From positions 344,012-408,011 of the forward strand of contig JAAEAF010000221.1 in the NCBI GenBank assembly GCA_011037195.1: a stretch of 64,000 nt of DNA, read 5' to 3'. Within the stretch, counting starts at the first letter, position 1, and every line of letters begins with the position of its first letter. This document shows, piece by piece, positions 42,614 through 53,702 of the stretch. The translations under genes were made by a program, and so were the position numbers. This DNA comes from Triatoma infestans (Eukaryota > Arthropoda > Insecta > Hemiptera > Reduviidae). The notes under the pieces are model-generated. The model was not told the origin of the DNA and made no database searches. It saw only the letters and a list, made by a program, of their open reading frames with translations.

Positions 42614-43466
42614 TTATTTCTTGTTTATGGATGGATCCAGATCGATCCATGGAGTGGGGTGAGCCGAATGGGACCCCCAGACTGGCAGCTCCAAGAAGTA
42701 CAGGCTTTCAAATATCGCCTCAGTATATACGGTGGAATTGGCAGCTATCTGGAAAGCCATATCACTGGCAGATAAGATAAGCCAGGAGAGGGACAACTCT
42801 GTGGCAGTTTTCAATGACTCAAGAAGTCCACTTCAGAAGATAAAATGTCCAGGTGATGTAATAGACCGCTACTTATAGAAATAGCGTATAGGTAGGAGAA
42901 TGCTGCAAGAAGGATAATTCAGTGTGCATCAAAGGGCATGCCGGGATCCAAGGAAATGAATATGTTGATATCCTGGCAAAAGATGCTATTAAGTCGGGTG
43001 AAGAAATTCCGATAGCTAGTTTGGGAGATATTAACAATGCCCTGAAAAGTAAATCTTTAGAATTATGGCAGGATCAATATGGAAAAGAATATACAGACAA
43101 ATATTATTCAGACATACAGCCTCGAATCCCTTGTAAACATTGGTTTGAAGAGTTGGATGGGGAAAGGCAATGTTATACCACGATAATGCGATTCAGGTTT
43201 AACCATAACCTCACCAAGCCGCACTTTTATAAAATGCGCATTCGTAAATAGACCCAAATGCGATTGCGGTAACGGAGGGGATGGCGATATCAATCACTTA
43301 CTCTTTAGCTGTAAAATGTATAGTAGAAAAAGAGGAACGTTTCTAACCGAACTGTCCGAGTATGTACGATTTCCTTGTGGCGCAAAAAGCATATTAGTAT
43401 TAATGGAAAAGGAAGCGCTTGTTTGCATGTATAATTTCATCAAAGGGAATAAAATGAAAATATAAG
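42614..43466 (+). pseudogene. LINE D RNase H and Cys/His C-terminus, broken
   Basis: F-M-D-G-S-R-S (RNase H first Asp) at about 42625, V-E-L-A-A-I-W-K-A (Glu) at about 42730, K-G-H-A-G-I-Q-G-N-E-Y-V-D-I-L-A-K at about 42930, then C-D-C-G-N-G-G-D-G-D-I-N-H-L-L-F-S-C, ending at TAA at about 43466. Frames change between blocks. Confidence 0.8.
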
Positions 43467-43856
43467 TCGGATTAGGTTTATCTTTCGGTATACTGTAGTT
43501 CTGTGTTTATTTCATTCATACTAGACATCAAAACAACATAATATATTCACACAAAGACATTAACCACAAAATTGTTTCAGATATGACATGTCTAGAAGAT
43601 TAAGAATAAGAGCCGCATCGCTTAAGATACCCTTATCTCGCAAGGATGGAGAATGAAGAAGGGGAGAGGGGAGTCTACAAGAGACATGTCAATTTGAAAA
43701 GATAGGGCTGGTTTTTCCACCAATATATTGGCAGTTGGAGGCAATTAGAAGCCAAAGGTAGTTAATAATGTCAATACGTTGGTTTTTTCCAGCCCTCAAA
43801 AACAAATAACTAGTTAATGTAAAAACAGACAAAACCACTAAATAAATAAATAAATA

Positions 43857-43869
43857 AATTTTCCCTGTT
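43857..43869 (+). repeat. Right target-site duplication of LINE D
   Basis: AATTTTCCCTGTT. Its first bases may partly belong to the AAAT tail. Confidence 0.65.
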
Positions 43870-44009
43870 GCTAGGCTCTCTGTCGGCAGGTAAAGTAAAT
43901 ACAATGGTAACCATTCATTTAGCTTTACGCAGAAGATTATTTGAATTTTTTTTTAAATCGAACGACTCATTTAGAAATTATGGTCTATATTTTGATTATT
44001 ATAAATAGC

Positions 44010-44580
44010 TGTGGATTTTGAAACTAACCCTGGAGACTCACACAAGTACCTACAAGTTTATTAAATGTAAAGAAAATTTTAGAAATCATTTTTGAGAAAA
44101 TCTAGGGAAAAAAGCCGTAAAGCCGCACTTTCAGTTGACATAGTTTCTTCAAATTTGGTATTCATATTCTTCAATTTGCCTCTAAATTGTAGTTAATGGA
44201 AGTGTATTCTGAAATAGCTTGGCCTTTCAAAAATCAATTTTCCAATAAAAATGACAGGCTATTAATTTCTGTGTGTACTGCGTAGTGTGTAGTGTGTAGT
44301 GCGTAGTGTGTAGTATGTTGTTAGCATGCAAAGTTTAAAGGGAATCGTTGGAGCTGTTTTCCAGAAAATCCTTTCACCAAAATGGCATTTCCGGTTCACT
44401 TATTACGACTTTTATGACGTATCTTCTGGTGATACTTGGTCGCTGTATGAAGTTTGAACTTGTTCATTCTTTCTTACACTGGAAGGTCGCAAAATGTATC
44501 CATTTGCAGATAAAAGTCCAATTTATATATATTACGATCGCAATACTCCCTGTTGTACATAAGCAATAAGAGAAAGTGAT
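44010..44580. repeat. Dispersed repeat family D, two adjoining fragments
   Basis: 44085-44165 reads TTTTTGAGAAAATC, GCACTTTCAGTTGACATAG. 44335-44580 reads AAAGGGAATCGTTGGAGCTG, GCATTTCCGGTTCACTTA, then TACGATCGCAATACTCCCTG and AAGAGAAAGTGAT. Confidence 0.6.
44275..44320 (+). repeat. GTGTAGTGT microsatellite
   Basis: A run of five or six GTAGTGTGTAGTG-type units in a low-complexity patch. Confidence 0.6.
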
Positions 44581-45107
44581 AAAGAGGCTAGACTAATTGG
44601 AACACGTTTGCAAAGCTCGCCTGAACAAATCCGCTTTTAGCTGTCTATAAGTAGATTTTTGAAATTTCGTCACATCCACTGCTGGCTATGGTGTAGAATG
44701 ACAATGGTGTAGTGTAACGCCATTAAACTACATGAGAAAACACTTGTGTTTTTTTAGCAGAAATAGAGAGTAATTGGTGATTGGCCAATAAGATAAAATT
44801 TAAATGCAGTGTTTAGTGTGTGACGACATGCTAGGGTGCCTTACATTATAATGTGTATAATTGTAACAGCAGTGTCGGTGAAATTGTTCAATGTTTCCAC
44901 CATAAATCTCTTCAGTACAAAATGCAAATAAACTGCAATGTTGATCATTATTTTAGAAAAATGTTTGTATTAAAAGATATGCATTTCACTTTTTTATATT
45001 TGGATAGATGTAAAGCGAAATTTAAAGAGAATTATTGGAGACATTGCAAGAAAATTTCTAGAACTGAGAACTTTTTTAAACTATTATAAACTTTTTTCCT
45101 ACGCTAT

Positions 45108-45245
45108 GACGCTTGACTTCGGCTATTCAGCCATTCAGCGTCGCGCGGCCCAGTATAAAAGAAGTAGGCTGCGCTGGCGATTGATGTTGTTCGTTTAGTT
45201 GGACATGCAGAGGGCACGTGAGAACAATCTCGGACGCGAACAACT
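45108..45245 (-). repeat. Dispersed repeat family R, minus copy
   Basis: The reverse complement aligns with 14555-14692 throughout. It is GC-rich compared with its flanks and non-coding. Confidence 0.65.
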
Positions 45246-45921
45246 TTACCCCCAAGAAACACAAGGAATCTGGGTCTGGGTCCTATATAATTCATTTTTC
45301 AGAAGTTTCTCGAAAACCAATCGTTACAATTTTTTTCCTTTAATTTTTCAATGTTAATTTCAGAAACCTATGTCTTTTATTGGAAAAATGTTGCCGGATA
45401 ATGTGATGTTTGAGCCTGGGGGAGTCTTGAACATCAAGCATAACTTCAAACAGCAATTAGTTTTTTTGAGGGCTCGCAAGGTGTGCTATCCCACTTTTTG
45501 TATTCACAGGACCTCAAAACTTGTAATTCCGGTGAATCCTCTATTTCTGTAGGTCGCAACATTCACTGTTACAGTAGTGAGAGAAAGTAAACTAGACGAT
45601 AAGATGATGTACAAGTGGAAGACATTTGATTTGGACATACGATGAAGGCTAATCAGTCTCCGTGAGGTCCAACGGAATGCTGTACAGAACAGAGACACGG
45701 CCAGAGTGCGTGCAATAACCGCCATATACATGTTAAAGTGGCGCGCCTATTGCCTATAAAGAAAACACTCCTTTATGTTGCGTCACTTGGCCACGCCCTC
45801 ATACCTAGAGCGCTCTGCCCACCTTCATTATCTCATCTTTACTTATTAAATGTTGAGCCCTTTCATAATTGTGTTGAGCCTTTTCATAATATAATTGTGT
45901 TTGAATGTTTAAACTATGTTT

Positions 45922-45962
45922 TCCCCAACGTTTCAACACTTGACGTGTTATCTTCAGAGGGA
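45922..45962 (-). ncRNA. Intact hammerhead ribozyme motif, left arm of palindrome
   Basis: Minus strand: stem I TCCCT, CTGAAGA, T, stem II AACAC / GTGTT with loop GTCAA, GAAA, CGTT with cleavage after the second T (between 45927 and 45926), then GGGGA, which pairs with TCCCT (one G-U). All core positions are conserved. Confidence 0.75.
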
Positions 45963-46139
45963 TACTAGAAATATTACATGAAAATTTTTTTTTTACATTA
46001 TACTCAGATACTATTATACATAATTTATATATATATTTGATACTAATTATTGTCCAAAAATTATATCATATATATAAATTATGTATAATAGTATCTGAGT
46101 ATAATGTAAAAAAAAAATTTTCATGTAATATTTCTAGTA

Positions 46140-46180
46140 TCCCTCTGAAGATAACACGTCAAGTGTTGAAACGTTGGGGA
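46140..46180 (+). ncRNA. Intact hammerhead ribozyme motif, right arm of palindrome
   Basis: Plus strand, same elements: TCCCT 46140-46144, CTGAAGA 46145-46151, stem II 46153-46167, GAAA 46168-46171, CGTT 46172-46175, GGGGA 46176-46180. Confidence 0.75.
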
Positions 46181-46310
46181 AAACATAGTTGAAACAATAT
46201 AAAGAAATAAATATAATATTCTTGGCTGCATAATGGTTCATTTTTAATCATCCCTAAGAAGAATATATATAATTGTGTATTTTCGTACACCAGAAACTTA
46301 TTAGGTGCTT

Positions 46311-46354
46311 TTCCAGCAACAAAATTCTAATAATCTCTTATTTTGTTGCTGGAA
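46311..46354. repeat. Short perfect hairpin
   Basis: TTCCAGCAACAAAAT and ATTTTGTTGCTGGAA form a 15-bp perfect stem around a 14-nt loop. Confidence 0.8.
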
Positions 46355-46606
46355 GACTTGTTTGACGTTAATCTTTAAGAAATTTCCGCCTTGCATTTAT
46401 TACAGAATATTCTTTTGATAGATGGAGGAGTCACTTGTTCAGGAAACTTCACGTGTATAAATGTTGAGAATAAAATACTTTATCACAATTTCGAGTTTGA
46501 AGATATCGATTGACTATAAGTAAGAATTTCCTGAATGTGTACCCGTCCCCCCCTGTTGTCATGCTGTTCCATATCGGTATCTTAAAAAACTGTTTTAGGT
46601 GATTGC

Positions 46607-48285
46607 GAGGATGCTTGCCCTCTGTGTCCTCCCACCTTGCCCTCTCTGTCCTCCCACCTTGTCCTCTCTGTCCTCCCACCTTGCCCTCTCTGTCCTCCCA
46701 CCTTGTCCTCTCTGTCCTCCCACTTTGTCCTCTCTGTCCTCCCACCTTGTCCTCTCTGTCCTCCCAACTTGCCCTCTCTGTCCTCCCACCTTGTCCTCTC
46801 TGTCCTCCCATGTGCATTCGGTTTCCATATGCGGTATCTTCAAAACCTGTCTCTCTTTAGGTGACCGGTTGTCCGCTGTTGCGAGGATGCTGTCTCTCCA
46901 CAAACTGCCCTCCTCTGTGTCCTCTCGGTTACTCCCACCACTCTCTTGTCCTCCCACTCATTGCCACTATATTGTACCTCACACCCTCTCTGTCCTCCAC
47001 ATTGCCATCTCGGAATTACAAACTTCTCCCTCTCTGTCTCTCTACCCAACTTGCCTCTCTGTCCTCCTTGTCCTCCTGTACTCCACGTTGTACTCTTCAC
47101 TCCCACCTTGTCCTATCTGTCGGTTCCCACTTTGTCCATCGATGTCTCCCACTGCCCATCGGTCCTCACACCTTGTCATCTACCACCTTGCCTCTATGTC
47201 CTCCACGTTGTCCTCTCTGTCCTACAAACCTTGTCCTCTCTGTCTCACCACCTTGTCCTCTCTGTCTCCCACCTTGTCCCTGTCCTCGGTCTCCCACTTG
47301 TCCTCTCTCTGTCCTCCCAACTTTGTCCTCTCTGTCCTCCCAACTTGCCCCTGGCCTCCACTTTGTCATCTCTGTCCTCCCACCTGTACTCAACATTGCA
47401 CTCTATGTCTCCACTTGTCCTCTCTGTCCTCCCACCTTTGTCCTCTCTGTCCTCCCACCTGTGTTCTCTCCTGTCCTCCCAACCTGTGTCACTCTCACAT
47501 CCCACCTGCCCTCTCTCCTCCCACCGTCTCTGTCCCCATTGTCCTCTCTGTCCTCCACTTGTCTCTCTGTCCTCCCCTTGTCCTCTCTGTCCTCCCCCTT
47601 GCCCTCTGTCCTCCCACTGTGCCTCTCGGTCCTCCACCTTGTCCTCTCTGTCTCCCATGTCCTCCTGTCCTCTGACCACTTGTCCTTGTCCTCTCTGTCC
47701 TCCCACCTTGTCCTCTCTGTCCTCCACCTGTCCTCTTGTCCTCCCACCTTGCCCTCTCGGTCCTCCCAACTTGTCCTCTCTGTCCTCCAAACTTTGCCTC
47801 TCTGTCCTCCCACATTGCCCTCTCGGTCATCCCACCTTGTCCTCTCTCCTCCACCTTGCCCTCTCTGTACTCATCCACCTTGTATCTCTGTCTCCCACTT
47901 TGTCCTCTCTGTCCTCCCCTTGCCCTCTCTGTCCTCCCAACTTGTCCCTCATCTGTCCTCACTCACACCTGGTCTTCTCTGTCCTCCCACTTGACTCCCA
48001 ACTCTCTGTCCTCCCACCTTGTCCCTCGTGTCTATGTCCTCCCACTGTCCTTCTGTCCCTCTGTCTCCTGTCCTTCCACCTGTCCTCTCTGTCCTCCCAC
48101 TTGCCCTCTCTGTCCTCCCACCTTGTCCTCTCTGTCCTCCCACCTTGCCCTCTCTGTCCTCCCACCTTGTCCTCTCGGTCCTCCCACCTTGCCCTCTCTG
48201 TCCTCCAACCTTGTCCTCTGACCTCCCACCTTGCCCTCTCTGTTCTCCCACCTTGCCCTCTCCGTCACATCTTGCCCTCTCTAAT
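46607..48285. repeat. 22-bp pyrimidine-rich minisatellite array, about 1.7 kb
   Basis: The consensus unit is CCTTGTCCTCTCTGTCCTCC plus CA (22 bp). It is near-perfect at 46630-46810 and 48110-48200 and degenerate in the middle. The plus strand is almost pure pyrimidine. Because it has few stops, all plus frames stay open for hundreds of codons, which is not evidence of a gene. A piece of the left flank (TTCCATAT...GGTATCTT...CTGT...TTAGGTGA...TTGCGAGGATGCT) is repeated inside the array at 46825-46890. Confidence 0.92.
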
Positions 48286-49149
48286 GTACTATTCGTTACA
48301 GTACAGGCCCCCCTTTCATTGTAGCATGAATGGAGCTAGACATTTAGTAAAAATTCGGACTTCAATATTGTTTCACTTTGGAATGTGGTGTGAATGTTTC
48401 ACACCTGATAAAATAAACTACCAAATATAACTAACTGGCTCTCATACTCACTGAGAGTAACATCGGTGAAAACTGTTGGAACCAATATATATACATATAT
48501 ATATTTAAAGGTTAGATCTTGAGGAAATAGAGCAACTATATATTATTATATAAGAGGTAAATTAGGATAGTCGTTAGTAAGAGATGATGTGAGAGTGTAT
48601 CTCTCTGTCTATGTATTAGTTTTAGAAAGTATAACCACCAGTATTGTACCTTGTTCCTGTGTAATAAATACAACATCTCGTTCCGCATTATCTCACACAT
48701 TCTCCTCATACCTACACTCTCAAGGAGTAGGAAATTATTATTCACAACCCGGTCTGGCCACATCACACAATACCAGTTATAACAAAACAACAAACTCATA
48801 CAAATACTAAAGATTCTAGTCAAACTGGCAAACTGTTTTAAATAATATATAAGTAATAACTTAATAAGGAGTCTAGAGCGAAATATGAACTGAAAATAAG
48901 GAAACTAAAACAAAATCACCTAATTAGCACATTACGAATGTTTTCACCTTCTCAGGTACATTGACCTTTGATGTACATTGATTTGTACATCAAATCTTTC
49001 AAATTTCTAAGTAAAAAAACGAGTGTTGAGAAAAACTTGGACTACTTTCTCTGACTGCCATTTCTCATAGTTGTGAGTGACAGATGGCAGAATTGTAACT
49101 GTAGTTATTCGCCAATATAGAGACTCCCTCTAACCTCTCATCTACCCCC
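48286..49149. other. Intergenic stretch, nothing recognised
   Basis: AT-rich, with short frames of no recognisable family. Confidence 0.4.
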
Positions 49150-49850
49150 AAAAATAAAATTTTCCTAGAGAAATGTTGCAAATAAAACCGATAGGGCTAT
49201 ATATGCAATGAGCGCCAATAATACTGAACAAACACAACATTTGAAATTTAACGACTCTGATTGCTCACAACCCTCTGTGGAGAACCAATTTTTCCAGAAT
49301 ACTATTACAAATAAAAGTGACCAGTTGGTATGTGTGAAGTGGTACAACCATGCAATTGTACTCCAGTGATATTTTAATAGTAGGGGGCGTAAACGATATT
49401 GTTCCCCCACAAATACCTAAAAGAATCCATTTTTCCGGGAAAATGTTTTAAAATAAAATTAATAGGCATTTCACGTGAGTATGCAGAATAGCAAAGTTAA
49501 AGAAAATCTTTGGAGCCGTTTTCCAGAGGATTGCAATTAAAAAAATAAGCAACATTTAGTAAAGTCGCACTCGCGCTAGATAGGTAATGCCCGACAACTG
49601 TATGACTGATGCACAGCTGTGATGGTGGTACCCACTAACACGGACCAACTTTGATCTTACAGCAATCTCTTTTTATTTAGATATTTTGTTCATACACACA
49701 CACACACACACACACGCACGCACGCACGCACATTCAGTAATTTCTACAAACCACTTTCTCGGACTCAGAGCACCTCAAAATTGCAAAACAAATTCCAAAA
49801 TTTGATACGAACTTATTACTAGCAGTAAGAGAAAGTAAAAACAATATGGC
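49150..49850 (+). repeat. Dispersed repeat family D, with CA/GCAC microsatellite
   Basis: Repeated AATTTTCC...GAGAAATGTTGCAAATAAAA modules (49160, 49290, 49430), AAAATCTTTGGAGCCGTTTTCCAGAGG, AAAGTCGCACT, GATCTTACAGCAATCTCTTTT, a (CA)n/(GCAC)n tract at 49694-49730, and CTCAGAGCACCTCAAAATTG. Confidence 0.6.
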
Positions 49851-50003
49851 TCTCTTTTTGTTTAAAATAAGATTTCTCACCGCCTTGGCATTCACACTCT
49901 CATTATGTACAACTTACCAACACCTATTGCTTTCATCTTTATTACACCTTGTTATTATTTATTTCATTTCAAATATATATGTATATTTTTTGTTTCCACA
50001 AAA
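49842..50003 (+). repeat. 165-bp direct duplication, first copy
   Basis: AAAACAATATGGCTCTCTTT to TTTTTTGTTTCCACAAAA. It is repeated at 50261-50426 with about 90 percent identity. Both copies begin with ATGGCTCT and have a short open frame with a hydrophobic start (M-A-L-[FL]-L-F-K-I-R-F-L). Confidence 0.8.
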
Positions 50004-50009
50004 CCAGAT

Positions 50010-50040
50010 GTTATCCAGCATTGCGGACCCATCCACATAT
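50010..50040 (+). repeat. Terminal fragment of the inverted-repeat hammerhead family
   Basis: ATGTTATCCAGCATTGCGGACCCATCC equals the right terminus of 37377-37660. No ribozyme core is attached here. Confidence 0.6.
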
Positions 50041-50260
50041 CCAATAAAAATAAGAAATTTAGAAAACAATTAGATTATGTTATTATGTTGTTATCTGTTG
50101 GAAACACACACGCACACCGAACCAAACAGAGATGCTTCTATATTAGTTTGAAATGTGGATGACCCAGTCGGCTGATACTAACTAGAGTACAAAATAAAAG
50201 AAAACCAATTCCCACGATACATTCATTATGTCTGAAGTTGTTGAGAAGACAAAACAAAAC

Positions 50261-50426
50261 AATATGGCTCTCTTGTTGTTTAAAATAAGATTTCTAGTTC
50301 TCACCGCCTTGGCATTGACATTTTCACTAAGTACAACTTACCAACACCTATTGCGTTCATCTTTATTGCCACCTTGTTATTATTTATTTCATTTCAAATA
50401 TATATGTATATTTTTTGTTTTCACAA
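50261..50426 (+). repeat. 165-bp direct duplication, second copy
   Basis: Aligned with 49842-50003. The open frame diverges at its end and continues for 127 codons without a recognisable domain. Confidence 0.8.
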
Positions 50427-51308
50427 AATATTGTTTTTATTTATTTGGTAGGGTGAGAGAAGTAGGACATTTTACACACTCGAGTTCACAGTTTGGCCGC
50501 ACGGGCGCAGCCAGTGTTGTAAAGAATTATTTCTCTCAGCTCACCAGTCAAATATTAAATTTGTTCTGCAGTCATATTACGTTGGTTCTTAATTTATATA
50601 AAAAAATGTGAAAAGGTACAAATACTGAGAAAGATTTTAATTCAAGTCAAATACTCCCTCTATCTATAACCTGTTCCGTTTAGTACAACATCAAATCCCT
50701 GTATATGGGATTTTTTGATCTTGTCTTCGCATAGTGCTGCCAGATGCCAGGCATCTCACACATGTGAGACAAAGTATTGTTTTTTTTTTTTTTTTTTTTT
50801 TTTTGACGCCATTAGTTTGGCCTTTCGGCCATTCTTCTTCTGGCAGCCCAGTATGAATGTGCATCATACACGAAAGTGGACTGCACAGATGATGTAACAT
50901 CTTTTAGTTCGGAGCAGGGAGCTAAATGCTCCCCTGTCATGTCTTCCCCGCCGCACAAAGGGCAATGGAGGTGTCAACAATCCCTACACGGTGGAGGAGC
51001 TTCTGTAGCAGATCGTGGCCCGTCACCATACGGAAGCAGGCAACTGCAACCGAACGCGGAAGAGTGGCGGGAATCCTGCCGCTTGCTTCCACCAGTATCT
51101 CCCACTTTCGTCCAGCTCCCTTTTCTCTGTACTTATTGTGCCATATATCCCTTAATGAGACGATACTAGAGCCTTTAAATTTCTTAGTGGAACGGGTAGG
51201 TCAGTTTGTTCTTTTTTCGATCCCTCCTTAGCCAAACGATCAGCTTGCTCGTTCCCGGAAATTCCGCAGTGGCCCGGTATCCACTGCAATACAATGAGTT
51301 TACCCGCT

Positions 51309-51674
51309 TTAGTCAGGCGTAATGCTTTTTTTACACGCAGCTTCTAGCCAACCTTCGCTGGTTCCCGGTGACATAAGCAATCGTATAACCGACTGGGAGT
51401 CGATCAGCAACACTACTTTCTCCTCAGGCCTAGTGCTCATAAAGTCTAGGGCAACATGGACAGCGTACATTTCCCCATCATAATTGTCACACCAGTTTGG
51501 AAGAGAAATGCTTTCTTGGAAAGCTTTTGAGAAAATGCCGGCTCCGGCTCGCCTCTTACTGGCGTTAGCTGATCCGTCAGTATATATATGAAGCCATTCG
51601 TTTGCTGGATATTTTGTTTCTATTGCCTCCAGTGATGTTAGCTTCCTCTGAATTTCACTAATCTGGCTAGCCAT
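51309..51674 (-). pseudogene. LINE C RNase H domain
   Basis: W-L-H-I-Y-T-D-G-S-A (first Asp), a D-G-E-M-Y-A-V-H region (Glu) and L-L-I-D-S-Q-S-V-I (third Asp) in one open frame of 121 codons. The distal part with the final catalytic position is lost or shifted. Confidence 0.85.
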
Positions 51675-51743
51675 GTCTTCTGCGTCTTCAACATCAAATG
51701 CTTGTACGCTTGTACGAGGACCAGAAACTCTCGTTAGAACTCC

Positions 51744-52160
51744 TTAAAGTTTTTCACTAAGGAGAGTTGCAGCTTTCCCTCTTCTCTGCAAAGGCTGAAT
51801 GTCCGCTTGTAGCTCTAAAGCTTCTATTGGCGTAGACTTTGTACCTCCGGTAACAACACTTAAGGCGCGGTTTTGAATTATATAAAGCTTGCCAAGATGT
51901 GTCTTGGGTGCTGGGATTAATAATTCGTTTCCATACTCTATGGCTGGGCGCACGAAAGTCTTTTAAGCCAACCCAAGAATATCCTGAGAAGCACCCCACT
52001 TCACACCGGCTAGACGCTTTATCAATTTGAGCCTGGGGGCGCCTCTTTCGATGGACTTTTGGATTTGGTGAGACAAATTCAATTTTGAGTCCAGTGTAAT
52101 CCCTAAGTAGGTACTTTCGGTCGACCTGTTCAGTTCGATGTTGCCTAGTTTAAGCGACAT
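51744..52160 (-). pseudogene. LINE C post-RT connector, broken
   Basis: Y-L-G-I-T-L-D-S-K-L at 52090, then R-P-A-I-E-Y-G-N-E-L and I-Q-N-R-A-L-S-V-V-T-G, the segment that normally lies between RT and RNase H. Confidence 0.8.
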
Positions 52161-53031
52161 GCTGGCAGGAGGTTTTGTGCTGAGAGTAAATAACTGGAAA
52201 CAAGTTTTATCTGCATTAAAATCATTTCGTTTGTACTTGCCCAGTTGGCTAGAACTTCTAGCGCTTGATTCATCGTATATGCCAGCGCTTTAGTATCAGA
52301 ACAAGTTGCCCAGAACACCAGGTCGTCAGCATAAAGTAGACATTGTGTCCCAGGCACTGCCTGTGCAATGACGTCATCTATGTCGTCAAACATAATTTTA
52401 AAAAGTAGTGGGCTTAGAACAGACCCCTGGGGCAATCCCTGTTTAGTCTGCCTGTAGCGAGATTCTGAATAATTGTACCTGACCCGGGTAAAACGCTGAG
52501 CAAAGAATGATTTAATCCATTTAAACATATTTCCGGCCACACCAAATTTTCCCAACTTTTCTAACACTTTCGTTCTCCATACTCGATCGAAAGCCAACTA
52601 AAAGTCTACAAAGGCGGCAAGGGAGCTCTGTTTTCTATTAAAACCATCTTTAATTTCCTGTGTAAGCCTAGCCATCTGCTCAACTGTACTTCTGTGTTTT
52701 TTGAACCTGCCTGTCTATTTGTTATTAATTCGCCCTTTTCTAGATAATACTCAAGCCGGTTCACTAACATACGCTCAACTACCTTACTCAAAACAGTTGT
52801 GAGCGAAATCGGTCAATAACTGCTCAGGTCTTGGGGATCCTTATTTTTCTTCAAAATAGGGATTATAGTAGCTTTCCTCCATTCACTAGGAATCTGCTCG
52901 TGCCACGTCTGATTTATAAATTTTAACAGAACCTGTCTAGCTTTGGAGCCTAAGTGTAGGATGAATTCTGGGAGTATATTATCAGGGCCAGCCGATTTAC
53001 CTGTTTTTAGCAATAGTATAGCACGTTCCAT
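52145..53031 (-). pseudogene. LINE C reverse transcriptase, lightly broken
   Basis: A-G-P-D-N-I-L-P-E-F at 52980, A-F-D-R-V-W (first Asp) at 52590, G-L-P-Q-G-S-V-L-S-P-L-L-F at 52430, Y-A-D-D (intact) at about 52335. Stops interrupt at about 52600 and 52810. Confidence 0.88.
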
Positions 53032-53702
53032 TTCACCAGCTGAAAAAGTGTCGTTAAACAGTTCGAATTCTTGCCTGTTGAGACAAATCGCTTTAGTTTT
53101 TTCCTGGGTCGATAGTTAATAACAGAAGCATGGTGCTTACAGAATGCATTAGCTTGCCCACTGTTTTTCCACCTATAATAATTGGTTCATTTTTGAACTC
53201 TTTCCTGTTGTTCATTCGCGAAAGTAATGTAAGAGCTTTCACACCATCCTTACGAAAATGTAGTTTCTCAAGGAATGTGTTGTATGCTTTCCTTTTTGAA
53301 TCTAGAGTTGCTCTCTTGAGCAACGCCTGTTTTTCCTTAAAACATTGCAGTATTCAAGTTCATGAGACTGCTCTGCTTTAACCCTGGCTCTGTCTCTTTC
53401 AGCTTTCAATTTTTGAGGTCTCTATTGCAGAAAGGGGAGTATGTTTTGACTTGCCCGCTTGGTACACACTGAAGGGCGCACTTGATGATAGTTTCTGTTA
53501 CAAGGTGGGAAGTTCTATCAATATTTTCTTTTAAAAGCTCTGATGTTAAGAGTTTGTTTGTGAGCTCTGCATATTTTTCCCAATTGGCTTTTTTAATATT
53601 CCAACGTGGAAATCGCGGCTCTGAGTACTGTCTGACAGCAAGATCGATGTTGGCAGTAAGAATTTTATGTCCTGCACTGCTAGGAGCAAGTAGCAAACGA
53701 TG

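Larger units (their letters stand above)
39065..43856 (+). mobile_element. LINE D, full-length size (4.8 kb), RNase H-bearing, with 13-bp target duplication
   Basis: The order is a 5' UTR/ORF1-like region with an Asn-codon repeat (39065-40246), AP endonuclease (40250-40900), reverse transcriptase (41252-42030), RNase H (42614-43050), a Cys/His C-terminus (43108-43466), a 3' UTR and an AAAT-repeat tail ending 43856. It is flanked by AATTTTCCCTGTT on both sides. Presence of APE and RNase H suggests the I/R1-like group. The reading frames are interrupted many times. Confidence 0.8.
45912..46190. mobile_element. Near-perfect palindrome with a hammerhead ribozyme in each arm
   Basis: The left arm (45912-about 46036) and right arm (about 46068-46190) are reverse complements over about 125 bp, down to matching runs of ten T and ten A, with a centre of about 30 bp. 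Each arm contains an intact hammerhead core. Such identity between arms implies a young or conversion-maintained structure. Confidence 0.85.

Noticed and set aside
46599..48430. Plus-strand ORFs of 358, 377 and 494 codons and opposite-strand G-Q-R-G-Q-G-G-R frames
   Set aside because: They lie within the 22-bp minisatellite, which has almost no stop codons in several frames. The translation is a repeated Cys/Pro/Leu/Ser string that shifts frame with each unit.
50691..50900. Poly-Lys ORF
   Set aside because: Antisense reading of the LINE C polyA tail.
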